Shown: one piece after another, positions 10,044 to 19,782 of the stretch
How positions within the stretch are numbered: position 1 is the first letter of the stretch
Layout of the letters: every line of letters begins with the position of its first letter
DNA from: Stentor coeruleus
Lineage: Eukaryota > Ciliophora > Heterotrichea > Heterotrichida > Stentoridae
DNA: 64,000 nucleotides
Direction of reading: 5' to 3'
Assembly (NCBI GenBank): GCA_001970955.1
Contig: MPUH01000176.1
Span: 26,120-90,119 of the forward strand
The notes under the pieces: generated by a model
Databases searched by the model: none
Seen by the model: only the letters and a program-made list of their open reading frames with translations
What the model was told of the DNA's origin: nothing
Position numbers and translations under genes: made by a program

Positions 10044-11313
10044 TTAAATTATTTCTAAAAAAAAAGTAAAGCCAAGCACTGGAAAGCAATTTTTATACCT
10101 ATTTCCTTCTAAATCATACAGAGCATATGAAGGATACTCACCATAAGGGATAAATAAATAAAATCTAGAGCCATACATAAATGCATTCATCATAATTTTG
10201 CTATTTTGTTTCCATACAATTATTTGATCTAAATAAATAACTTTTGTAATACGTTCTGGTTGGTATTCTATTATCAAATTTTCAAATTTTTGAGTAACAT
10301 TATCTAGTGTAATTGCTAATTCTTCAATATAAGTATATCCTAATGAATCTACTGGTGTTCCTATTGCAATTCCTGTAATGAAATATGTATGTGAATCTCG
10401 ATTTTCAATAACCATAGCCATACTATCTTGATAATCTCTATGAGGATAAGCTATATTAAAAGCTGTAAAGAAAATTTTATCTGAAACTAATTTCTTGAGT
10501 TCTTCATTTAACAGTACACCTAAATGTTTACCAAATTCAGAAGTGATTATTCCAGTGATAAAATATTCTTCTAAAACTATTTCATAAGGTCTTTCATTTT
10601 TATAAACCTCAATGCTACTTATTTCTTCATTTTCTTGGAGTTTTGTATTGGGTTCAATAATTTTTTCTATTAACCCCGCACTTTCCTTTGCTTCTCTTAT
10701 CATTTTTTTTAAATCTTCATCCTTTAACCCAGCAAATGTTTTTATAATATTCCCTTCTTTAATCTTTTCCTTTAAATTATTTATCTTAACATTAATTTCA
10801 GACTTAACCCAATTTATCCCATCACAAACATCTTCAATACACTTTTGATTACTTTCTTGCAAAATCCTTTCTGACTTTTTTTTAATATCCTCAACACATT
10901 GATTGATATTTTCTTCTATGTTTTCATGTCCTTTAATCGAAACATAACAGTTTTGATGACTTTTTTTGCAAGATTCGCATAGAGGCTGAATATGATCCAT
11001 GCATCGAAACATAACAGTTTTGATGACTTTTTTTGCAAGATTCACATAGAGGCTGAATATGATCCATGCAAATTCCTAAAATTGTAAGATGATGTAATGG
11101 ACATAATAAAGAAATTAGTTCAAGATTTTTTTGGCAAGGTGTAGCAGAAGAATAATCAACTAATTCATTATCTAAAGGACATACTTGTGGATATTGATAA
11201 GTTTTTAAATATTCAATACAAGAATTGCATAGTATATGATTACATATTAGTTTCATAGGCAAATGAGATTCTGTATCGAAAGCTTCTAAGCAATAAAGAC
11301 ACAAATTTTCCAT
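10044..11313 (-). CDS. TRIM-like RING/B-box protein, frame broken by a 67-bp tandem duplication
   Basis: The N-terminal frame (11313 leftward) gives a RING-like module (CLYC, CNHILCNSC, CPLD) and a B-box-like segment (CPLHH, then CMDHIQPLCESCKKSHQNC). The C-terminal frame (to 10044) begins with the same CMDHIQPLCESC segment and continues into a coiled coil and the beta-rich C-terminal domain shared with 1203-2525. The break is a 67-bp direct repeat (10937-11003 and 11004-11070, one mismatch); 67 is not a multiple of three. Counting only one copy gives 400 codons in one frame. Either the assembly duplicated the segment or the gene carries a recent disabling duplication. Homology is clear; activity is uncertain. 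Confidence 0.75.
10937..11070. repeat. 67-bp tandem duplication inside the TRIM-like gene
   Basis: Copies 10937-11003 and 11004-11070 start TCGAAACATAACAG and end GATCCATGCA, with a single G/A difference (GATTCGC versus GATTCAC). No N separates them, unlike the other duplicates in this window. Confidence 0.95.
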
Positions 11314-13134
11314 ATTATTTTTATTATATGGATTCTACATTTGGATTATTTATAGTCTATTAAGATTAGTATATAAAGTTTATAAACAATTTTGAGTGAA
11401 TGTGTAATGATTATAAATTTACCCAATTTCAGATAAGTTTGTTAAAAATGACCAATTTGATTGACTTAGTTTTTGATTTACTTTAGCTTGACTTCTATTT
11501 TAAGATACTATAAAAAAATCGATTTATGGAAACTTTGATGATATTTTATTAGTTATAACTCAGTGCAAAGATCAGTGTGATATATTTTATATGTGCTTGA
11601 ATATACCTAGAATTGAAGATTAAAAAAAAATTTAGACTAAAATTAAGTTAAAAAAATTATGCTGATATTTTTCATATTATCAATGTAATACTACTTTTGT
11701 ATCATGAGTTTTGTATCATGAGTGATTTTTAGAATCTTATTTGTTTGATTTATCAATTTCAGCTTATATAATTGGGGTTTTGTAATTTTAAAAGGTAGTA
11801 GTTTATATATATAAAACTTATTGCTGAGCGAAAATTATTGCAAACTTAATGAAGATCATATCAGTGAAAAATGTTTTATAGTAATGCAAGCTAAGGAAGA
11901 AATAATTTAAATTTTATACATAAATTGTATAAAAAGAGTGAATTGGATTTATAGTTATAAGCAATTAATAACAGTATTTATAGTTATTAATTTGCTTGTT
12001 TTATTGATACAAAAAATGTAGTATGCTTAGATATAATTCATATAGATAAAGCAAATGAAGTTTAGAGCTATGCATAAATAATTCCATTGTAATTTTCATA
12101 TTTAGTTTCCATAAAATTAGTTTATTTCAAATAAATTACTGTTATAATTCGGTCTGGTCTATGATCAAATTTTCAATTTTTTGAGTACTATTATATAATA
12201 TAATCATATTTTGAATATAAAAACAATGATAATTGCTAATTCTTCAATATAAGCATATACTAGTGAGACTATTAGTGCTCTAATTATTATTCCTGTATAA
12301 ATAAGGGATGAAATTTCGATTTTAATAACTAAGAAGCGTAATCTTAAATCTTTAAAAGAAAAAAGTATATTAAAATAGCATAAGTCTCAAGCTTAAAATT
12401 AATTTCTTGATTCTTCTTGGATTGACACTATTAAATATTTATTGATTTTCACTGCAATATTCTTTAATAAATACTCATTCTCCTTTTATCAAATCATCTA
12501 AAAATCATTATCACTAAATATTTTTATAATATTCGCTTTTTTATCCTTGATTTTTTTACGCAATATCGCATAGAGGCTGAATATGATCAGTGCAAATTCT
12601 TAAAATTATATGATTGCAATTGAATAATAAAAAAAGTAATTTTAAGTTTTTGACTAAGAGAAGTCAATTGATAAATTATCTAAGGACATACTTGGGAAAT
12701 ATTGATAGATTTTTGATTAGTTAGTACACAATTTGCATATTGTATGATTAAATGCTAATTTCATAAACAAACGATATTCAAACGATATTTTTTTATAAAA
12801 CCTTCTAAACAGTAAGGATAAGCATTTTCCATATTATTTATATGTGTTTAACGTTATAATACACTGAGTAAAGTACAAGTAAAGTTGAATGCAAATTATG
12901 AGGTAAGGAAATAATAATTTCAAGCATGCTTCTGCTGGTAAACACTAGAAATTTTCTTTTAAGTAATGCTTAAATCTCGAAAATTCATTTAAATTTACTA
13001 TCCACCTTCTATTAAAATATCCTTCACAACATCTCCCTATAGACAATAAAATCTATAAAAACCCTAACAAATCCACTTCCAAAGCCTAAAAAGCCTATCT
13101 CATTATTCTAAAAAACTGAAAAATAATAAGCATT
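11314..13134. other. Spacer, 1.8 kb, containing a TRIM-like pseudogene
   Basis: 11314-12029 shows no recognised feature. 12030-12832 is a decayed TRIM-like gene (separate entry). 12833-13134 is the 5' flank of the RRM gene; its last 100 bases are G-poor on the plus strand. Confidence 0.6.
12030..12832 (-). pseudogene. TRIM-like pseudogene
   Basis: The DNA aligns along its length with the gene at 10044-11313 but has many indels and stops. The start region reads ...GCATTTTCCAT on the plus strand (ATG at 12830-12832). Shared strings include CATAGAGGCTGAATATGATC (B-box region, about 12565) and ATTGCTAATTCTTCAATATAAG (about 12232). The middle, coiled-coil part is shortened. No frame longer than a few dozen codons remains. 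It shows that the family is duplicating and decaying locally. Confidence 0.8.
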
Positions 13135-13800
13135 ATGAGTTTATTCTTAGGCGATTTACCCCCAAATATAAATGAAGAACTCTTAACGTCAGAATATCAA
13201 AAATTCGGCCGCTGCAAAGTGAAATTCTGCGTAAATCCTAAACAGGGAAAATTTGCTTTCATCGATTTTTTCAACGAAAAATCAACAAAACAAGCATATA
13301 TGCATTCAAAAGGTAAACTAATAGAAGGAAAACTAATCCAAGTCCACTTAAACTACTCTACACCTCAAATCCTAGAAAATCCAGTCATATTTCCATTACA
13401 AAATCCTATAAAATCTTTAGTTTCCCCTGTAAAAATCCAAGCATCACATACAAAAATTCTTGAAGATAATTCTATAGCAAATTGGGACTTTTGCGAACCA
13501 GAAGCATATTTTGACCCTGTTTCTGAGTCTGTTAGTCCTAATAAACCTAAACTTAAGCCTATACCAATACCAAGACATAAACGTGGAAGGAAGAAAACTG
13601 GAGAAGACACAGCAAATCCTGTAGTTTTTATTGATCATAATACAGTTACTGCATATGGAAATGTGTTTAAAGTGAAAAGTATATGCAAAAAAGACGGGAA
13701 TAGTATAATTAAATGCGAAGTTTGCAATAGGAAATTCAAGAAAAAATCAATCAGGTCGCATGTGATATCTAAGCTTCATCAAGATAAATTTAGTCAGTAA
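13135..13800 (+). CDS. RRM plus C2H2-type zinc-finger protein
   Basis: An N-terminal RNA-recognition motif is clear: RNP2-like LFLGDLPPNI at residues 3-12 and RNP1-like GKFAFIDF. The C-terminus has one zinc finger of the CxxC-x12-HxxxxxH type (CEVCNRKF ... HVISKLH), as in U1-C/matrin-like RNA-binding proteins. A basic linker PRHKRGRKK may be a nuclear signal. A stop-free 15-nt segment at 13231-13245 fits the intron consensus exactly. If it is spliced, the protein is 216 aa, and the RRM loop before RNP1 loses VNPKQ and becomes the length seen in SR-type RRMs. A role in RNA processing is inferred. Confidence 0.8.
   Translation: MSLFLGDLPPNINEELLTSEYQKFGRCKVKFCVNPKQGKFAFIDFFNEKSTKQAYMHSKGKLIEGKLIQVHLNYSTPQILENPVIFPLQNPIKSLVSPVKIQASHTKILEDNSIANWDFCEPEAYFDPVSESVSPNKPKLKPIPIPRHKRGRKKTGEDTANPVVFIDHNTVTAYGNVFKVKSICKKDGNSIIKCEVCNRKFKKKSIRSHVISKLHQDKFSQ
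13231..13245 (+). other. Candidate 15-nt intron (stop-free, in frame)
   Basis: GTAAATCCTAAACAG fits the window's intron consensus (GT, T9-A10, CAG). It is phase 0 and would be translated as VNPKQ if retained. No paralogue here to confirm it. Confidence 0.6.
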
Positions 13801-14306
13801 TTAATAAATGTGGCTTTTTTTTAAAGGAGGTTTATAGTAAATAATATTTGGATATAGTTTTTTTAAAGTTAGGGTGTTAGGGCGTTGTAGGTTTAATTGA
13901 TAATAAGTCTATGTTTTTTCAAGGATTAAAATATATTTTATGAAAGTAGAAAGATAAGATGATTTATAATGATTATATAGGATACAAAAACTTTTGTTAT
14001 GATTATTTTCTTGTTATATCAGATAATAAAAGCTACAAATATTTACTTAACCATAATTCAAAACTATCATAATTTAATTATTAAAATAATTTTATACCAC
14101 ATCAACTAAAGTTTTTTCTAAATCGATATGAAAAAAGGCAAAGTTCAATGAAAAAAATATACACAAGCAACATCATAAATTACAAACTCTAAACCTTAAA
14201 TCCAACTATTCTCTTAAACCTCATCGAATAATCCTTAATCTTAAAAATCTTAAAATCTAAAAAATCTCATAAATCCTCATAACTAAAAGATAAAAGAAGT
14301 ATATAT
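13801..14306. other. Spacer, 506 bp
   Basis: The left half (3' flank of the RRM gene) is poor in C and the right half (5' flank of the DENND6 gene) is poor in G. No RNA gene or repeat recognised. Confidence 0.5.
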
Positions 14307-15812
14307 ATGGAATCCAATTTATGGGTTAAGTGCTTTTCAGTTGTTACTTTTGACGAAGATGTCGGGCAAAAAGTAGAGTTCCAAGTTCCAGCAATAATGA
14401 CTGAAGAACAGCAGCAAGCTTTAGCATTCCTAGCATTCCCCGACTCAAACTCTTTCAATATTATAGGGGACTTAATGTATGTATTCAAAATGAAGCATGA
14501 ACCATCTCTTTTCGGCTACGTTTATTTCCGCCAACAACGCGATCCAACTAAGCCCCGTAAATTCTTCCAAAAGTCTCTTGTCTTAGTATCTGAACATCCT
14601 TACATATCCTTATTTCGACAAGTTATTGAAATTGTTGGACCACTGTATTTCGACCATGGGGAATCGATTTTTGAAGCTATCAACAGTTGTCTAAGAAGTT
14701 GGGGAAATATCATCCCTGGAAGAACTTATGAGCTGCCAATGCTAGGGACGGTAATTGTATTCACAATCCCATCAACAGAACAAACAATAATTCCACAGCT
14801 TTTAGGAGATGGGATTACTGATATCTTAGATTCAATGAACATAGGTCATCCTGGGTTGTTTCAAGATATCAATCTTTGTGAATTGGTTGGGATGCCTTTT
14901 ATCAAAAAATATCTTTGGAGTTTTTGGGAAGTACTTATATGTGGAGAAGCAACACTTATTGTCACTGATAGTCCAGAAACATGCAGTATATTAATTCTAG
15001 GGTTATTATCTCTTATATCCCCACTAATTTACTCTGGGGAGTTCCACCCATATTTCACAATCTTTGACCCTGAGTTTCGAGATATTCAAAGCCTTTATGA
15101 GAAAAAAAAACTTACAGATATGGTTATAGGGGCAACAAATCCATATATTTTAAAAATTTTCTCTGATATGGACAATGTGTATCAATTCGAAGATCAAAAT
15201 GGCCTTCAATTAACTTATACTAATGCTAATAACGGTATAATCCCTCCATATAAACCTGTTCTAAGCCAGCTTTTTGAATCAAATACCAAAGAAGTTTTAG
15301 CTATAAACAATACAACTATTCGAAGACATTTTAGAGAATTAACAATATCTTTTCTCCAACCTTTTGAACAATATTTGTCTATGGATTTAACTAAAATTCA
15401 AGAATCTCCATTTACCCCACTTAGTTTAAAACCTTTTTCTGAACAAGAGTTTTTATCTTTTGCTAATAATTCAAGAAATATGCTACCTTTATTGAAATAT
15501 ACAACAAGACCTAAAGCTTTATCACTTTATAATAGGTTCATCAAATCGACAACTTTTAATAAATGGTTTGCATCACAGAGACAAAAAGCTAATGAGAAAT
15601 CTGATAAGATTATAAGAAATGCGATGTATGATTTTGATGTGTCAAAGATTTTTTGTATGGAAAAAAAAGAGAGGAATGTTTATTATCAAAAGATTAAAGG
15701 GAGGTTGATGTATGAAGAAAAAGTTGGAGAAAATTTTGAAGGAATTAATAAACTCAAAAATCAGCTGAGCTTGCTTGAGCAGAATATTGCTGGACTGAAT
15801 AATACTGTATAG
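14307..15812 (+). CDS. DENND6: DENND6-like (FAM116/AFI1) DENN-domain protein, 501 aa
   Basis: The order of motifs is that of DENND6/FAM116: an N-terminal CFSVVTFDEDVGQKVE, then LAFPDSNSF, then GYVYFRQQRDPTKPRKFFQKSLVLVSEHPY, and later a central core (LILGLLSLISPLIYSGEFHPYFTIFDPEF). DENND6 proteins are guanine-nucleotide exchange factors for Rab GTPases (Rab14 in animals) on recycling endosomes. The ATG gives exactly the expected N-terminus. At 501 aa it is somewhat shorter than the animal proteins, mainly at the C-terminus. No intron motif found. A Rab gene lies at 43306-43905, but nothing links the two. Confidence 0.92.
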   Translation: MESNLWVKCFSVVTFDEDVGQKVEFQVPAIMTEEQQQALAFLAFPDSNSFNIIGDLMYVFKMKHEPSLFGYVYFRQQRDPTKPRKFFQKSLVLVSEHPYISLFRQVIEIVGPLYFDHGESIFEAINSCLRSWGNIIPGRTYELPMLGTVIVFTIPSTEQTIIPQLLGDGITDILDSMNIGHPGLFQDINLCELVGMPFIKKYLWSFWEVLICGEATLIVTDSPETCSILILGLLSLISPLIYSGEFHPYFTIFDPEFRDIQSLYEKKKLTDMVIGATNPYILKIFSDMDNVYQFEDQNGLQLTYTNANNGIIPPYKPVLSQLFESNTKEVLAINNTTIRRHFRELTISFLQPFEQYLSMDLTKIQESPFTPLSLKPFSEQEFLSFANNSRNMLPLLKYTTRPKALSLYNRFIKSTTFNKWFASQRQKANEKSDKIIRNAMYDFDVSKIFCMEKKERNVYYQKIKGRLMYEEKVGENFEGINKLKNQLSLLEQNIAGLNNTV

Positions 15813-15899
15813 GAGGAAGATTTATAATTTGGATAAAGTTATTAAGATGGACTTTTTGGTTTTTTTGGTGTAAAAAGTCCTTAGGATTTTCAAGGTGTT

Positions 15900-16199
15900 A
15901 GGAAATTAGATATGATAAGCATAGTTTATTGTTTTTGTTTTTTTTTAAATCTCCCTATTGCTTTATAAGCATTTCTTCAGATATCTTATTGCCATGGGTC
16001 TTTGGNTGTGAAATTTATATGTTTAGTTATAAGCATAGTTTATTGTTTTTGTTTTTTTTTAAATCTCCCTATTGCTTTATAAGCATTTCTTCNAGGAAAT
16101 TAGATATGATAAGCATAGTTTATTGTTTTTGTTTTTTTTTAAATCTCCCTATTGCTTTATAAGCATTTCTTCAGATATCTTATTGCCATGGGTCTTTGG
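15900..16199. repeat. Two identical 106-bp copies plus a partial third around two N characters
   Basis: 15900-16005 is identical to 16094-16199. The piece between the Ns (16007-16092) shares their central part (TAAGCATAGTTTATTG to CATTTCTTC) but has a different left end. This looks like a small contig wedged between two unmerged overlapping ends. Confidence 0.9.
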
Positions 16200-16344
16200 T
16201 GTACTTCCTTTTCAAAACGAAATTATAGCTTTGGATATGATTAAAACTATGAAAATGACCACTTATGTATTTGTGAACTTTAGACATTTCAACAGTTTTT
16301 AATACATTCTCTTATATAAAAAAGCTTTCTGAAATGCAAAAAAA

Positions 16345-16490
16345 AAGCGAATGTATTTCATACTTTCGTAAAGGCGTCGGACCGGCTTGGAAAGTTCTCC
16401 TTAAGGAGATATGAAAATAAAATGTTTGTCTAAGAATGAGATTATTTCAGTACTAAGCATTATATCTTACCTCATTTCAAACCTTTTTTA
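16345..16490. ncRNA. Candidate structured non-coding RNA (strand unresolved)
   Basis: A G+C-rich island in AT-rich spacer. It contains TTTCATA/TATGAAA (16356-16362 and 16410-16416), a short CTTT-CGT-AAAG hairpin, the perfect palindrome TCTCCTTAAGGAGA (16396-16409) and AATGAG/CTCATT (16435-16440 and 16471-16476). A T6 run at 16484-16489 could end a plus-strand Pol III transcript, and the A run at 16339-16346 could do the same for the minus strand. I do not recognise a known family. It is not a tRNA or 5S RNA as far as I can see. Confidence 0.3.
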
Positions 16491-16666
16491 AATGGCCCTG
16501 GGAAATATATAAAACTTAATAGTAAAAGGGTGTTAATATATATTAAAAAGATATATGAATAACTACTTTTATATACAAGACAAGCCGAAAAATAAATTTC
16601 CAAATCTCTGGTTAAATCATATAAATTATTTAACTAACTAATTTTCAGTTATAATTTCCATTCAAC

Positions 16667-17932
16667 TCACTCAGTCTGCTCCATAGCCAAATCTTCTAAA
16701 TTAGTCAACATACTATTAACTAGCCTCCTATAAGCTTGCAAAACTCCATTAACCCTAGTAAATACAACCAAATACAATTCTGGAAGCAAAATTAAAATCT
16801 CAGCTTCAACACATATAATAGGTTGTGATTTAGATTCAAATATCATAGAATAACGATTTTCTCCAGTTTTTTCTTTACAATTATTACCTTCCATAGCTAA
16901 TCTGATTCTCTGAGCCAGGGTTTCAGGTTCTTCTTTTGATAAGAAATGTGATGTAAAATTAGGCAAATCATTATCAAAAAGTTTATTAATAATCATCCCT
17001 GCACTAAAATTTATAAGTTCAAAAGCATTCATTGTTCTTGGCATGTCTAAATTTTCTTGCTTTTCTAAATTAGGACTTTTAATATCACTAAACTCACCAA
17101 CTGGTTCAATAAAATTTGTCGCAAACCAAGGATGTTTTTTTATATTGACTATAGAAATTCTCATTCTCGGGTCGGTAACCAGAATTTTTTCTAATAAATC
17201 TAATGCAGAAGATGACAAATTATTAGTAATTTGGTCATATTTTCCTGATACTATTTTTTCTATAAGTTTTGATATTGAATCATCCTCAAAAGGTAGACGA
17301 CCTGTAAATAAAGAATATAAAATCACCCCACAAGACCAAATATCAGCAACATGGCCATCATAACCTTGATTGCCAAAAACTTCAGGGGCCAGATAATTGA
17401 CTGTGCCACAAGTTGTGTGCATTAAACTAATACTTGTACTATCAAACTTAAACAACCCTGAAAGACCAAAATCGCTAATTTTTACATGACCATCTTCATC
17501 AAGTAAAACATTTTCAAGCTTCAAATCCCTATGCGCTATATGTTGTTTTTCACAAAAAGATACCGCTGCTATAATTTGTTGGAAATAAAATCTCGATTCT
17601 TCTTCACTTAAAATCCCTTTTTCTTTAACTTTATTAAGCAATTCACCACCTGTTACTAATTCAAGTACTAAATAAATTTTTGAATGAGATGATAAAACTT
17701 CATAAAGTTTAACTACATTTGGGTGGTTTATATGTTTCATGATTTGAATCTCTTGTCTTAAGTTTTCTATAAGATTGTCTTGTTTGATTTTAGCTTTATC
17801 TAAGACTTTTATGGCAAATGCCTTCTTTGAAACTATGTGCTCAGCTAGACGCACCCTGTTTATAATTTACTTGCCATAACTTCCTTCACCTAGGATTTCT
17901 CGAAGCTCATAATTTCCAACTCTTTTAATCAT
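16667..17932 (-). CDS. CIPK/SnRK3-like Ser/Thr kinase with NAF motif (416 aa)
   Basis: A complete kinase domain: Gly loop GEGSYGKV, AIKVL lysine, HRDLKLENVLL, DFGLSGLF, activation segment TTCGTVNYLAPEV, and DIWSCGVILYSLFTG. After it comes MNAFELINFSAGM, a close match to the NAF/FISL motif through which plant CIPK kinases bind and are inhibited by calcineurin-B-like Ca2+ sensors, followed by a C-terminal regulatory region. The Gly loop is only complete after removing a 15-nt intron (17856-17870); the start is the ATG at 17930-17932 (MIKRVGNYELREILG). Ca2+-sensor control is inferred from the motif. No sensor gene is in the window. Confidence 0.9.
17856..17870 (-). other. 15-nt intron in the kinase gene
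   Basis: Sense GTAAATTATAAACAG. It contains an in-frame stop; removal joins GEGSYGK to VRLAEH and completes the glycine-rich loop. Confidence 0.95.
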
Positions 17933-18695
17933 ATTTATTAGAGGAATAAAGGTAAGTATTTGTTTAAATTGTTTGTTTTATTGAAGGATTTATAAATATT
18001 TTTATTGAGGATGAATTCGGATGGAAATAATAATTTTAAGATATTTGTAAATTGGAGTTTATAGGAAGAAAATAGATAACTGGGAATGAAATATGGCAAA
18101 TATTATAATCAAGAAGAAGGTTTTTATATTATAAGGTTTATTGATAATAATAAACTGTATTCAGATTTTAATTAAATAAATTTAGGGTAAGAAACCTGTT
18201 GTAAATAAATATTTTGAAAATATCAAAAATGCAAGGATTATGATATGGTTTATAATACTATGATTTGAAATTAATATAAATTTATTTTACTTATTAATGA
18301 AACTCTTGCTATCAGCTCGATTATTTCATGTTTGATTTTCTTCGCCACTTAGTTTTGTACTTAAAATTACAGTGATTTTTAATTAGGCAATATATAAAAA
18401 TTAAGTTTGGGGTATGGGCTTGCGTTGTTGTATCAATTGTGGCGACGATTTTCTCAGCTTTTCAGAAATTTGAAATGCTATCTTTTTTTATCACAAGTTC
18501 TATAAAGTTATATATATTTGCAGTACTTTTGACTTTGGGTGAGGTTTATAGGGTTAAATGATTTTTTTTTATTTTGAAATTTGGAAATAAACTTTTGTAT
18601 ACAATTAGCTTAAAATATACATAAAAAGATTGTAATGCTATTTAAAATGTCTTCAATGGCTTATTTGCTAACTTTTGTGAATAATTATAATAAAT
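17933..18695. other. Spacer, 763 bp, between divergent genes
   Basis: The left part is C-poor, as upstream of other minus genes. Unlike other spacers, the right part is not G-poor: 18340-18570 has G-rich patches and an inverted repeat (separate entry). Confidence 0.5.
18342..18488 (+). ncRNA. Weak candidate structured RNA in a spacer
   Basis: TCGCCAC (18342-18348) and GTGGCGA (18439-18445) could close a domain of about 100 nt, with an internal TTAAAAT/ATTTTTAA hairpin and a T7 run at about 18482-18488. It is locally G-rich where other 5' flanks are G-poor. No family recognised. Confidence 0.2.
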
Positions 18696-19634
18696 ATGCA
18701 TTTCTCTAAATCAGTTTGCAGCGACGGGAGGAAAAAAATCATAAGACTCAAGAAAAAAGGAGTTTTCAGAGACCTTAAAATCGAAACTGAAAGAGATTTT
18801 CTTCTTGAAGGTTCTGAAGATGTTACAAACTTTCTTTCACCTATTGGCCAAAATACAGTTTGTGCTAAAATTACCAATGGGAAAATATTACCATATAATG
18901 TTATAGGATCATATTCAGTTTTTTCAGCACAATATGAAGCTGAGACTAAAAATAGATTTATTAGAAGACTAACAAATTCTAATTCGATAAAACAACCAAA
19001 AATAAGACAGAGTATTTTGCATACAAAAATTGATCCTAAGACTAGGTTTAATGATGTTATGAAAAGAATTAATGATGCTTGTATGAGATCAGAACAAGAA
19101 GAAAAAGATAAGGAGAAATTCTTAACAGAAACACAGCTACAAAAACACCGATTGCTTTATCAAAACATCCAAAAACTTGAAGGAAAAAGCACTAAATCCA
19201 TAGAATCCCCAGATAAGTTTCTGTTAAAAACCCCAACATCATCTAGAAACTCAAGTCTTTTCGGGTTGAAAAAAGTTAGAAAGGAAAGCAACTCCTGTTT
19301 TGACTTGGGAAATAATCTTATATGGTATATGTCATTAAGAAAAAATCAAAAAAGTGAACATCTGGATTCATATATGTGTGTAGGCAATGAAATAAATGGC
19401 CTATATACTAAAGTTAAAAAGCCAAATCCATATTTTAAAGCAGAAAAAAAACTAATAGATAGCATGACTGAAGAAAATTATAAAGATTTAGAAATCATTG
19501 GGGTTAATAAACTTGCTTTAGAAGTTGAAGCTGTAAAAAAAGTTGGATATGAATATTTAAGACCAGAGCTTTTGAGTTATAATAAAACCCGGTGTCAAGA
19601 TGAGATAATTATAGAGCATTATGATAATTTTTAA
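18696..19634 (+). CDS. Hypothetical basic protein (312 aa)
   Basis: One uninterrupted frame with codon use like its neighbours, flanked by AT-rich spacer on both sides. The protein is Lys/Arg-rich and polar, with no membrane segment and no motif I recognise. The middle (about 110-190) is charged and probably helical or disordered, with Ser/Lys-rich stretches; the C-terminal third looks more folded. The ATG at 18696 is the first Met in the frame. Existence as a gene is well supported by length; function unknown. Confidence 0.7.
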   Translation: MHFSKSVCSDGRKKIIRLKKKGVFRDLKIETERDFLLEGSEDVTNFLSPIGQNTVCAKITNGKILPYNVIGSYSVFSAQYEAETKNRFIRRLTNSNSIKQPKIRQSILHTKIDPKTRFNDVMKRINDACMRSEQEEKDKEKFLTETQLQKHRLLYQNIQKLEGKSTKSIESPDKFLLKTPTSSRNSSLFGLKKVRKESNSCFDLGNNLIWYMSLRKNQKSEHLDSYMCVGNEINGLYTKVKKPNPYFKAEKKLIDSMTEENYKDLEIIGVNKLALEVEAVKKVGYEYLRPELLSYNKTRCQDEIIIEHYDNF

Positions 19635-19782
19635 AATAATACATTATAATGATATGGATTTTATATAATTTTCAGGTTTTCATAAAGGATTAAAAGTAGA
19701 ATTTAATGATTTTGTATTGAGGTTTATATTTTTCCTATGCATTCTCTTATTTTAATATATCAAACTTATATTATCATATAAA

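Larger units (their letters stand above)
15813..16666. other. Spacer, 854 bp, with assembly duplicates and a structured segment
   Basis: Lies between the convergent DENND6-like and kinase genes. 15900-16199 is a set of repeats around two N characters. 16345-16490 is locally richer in G+C and has several inverted repeats (separate entry). The remainder shows nothing. Confidence 0.6.
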
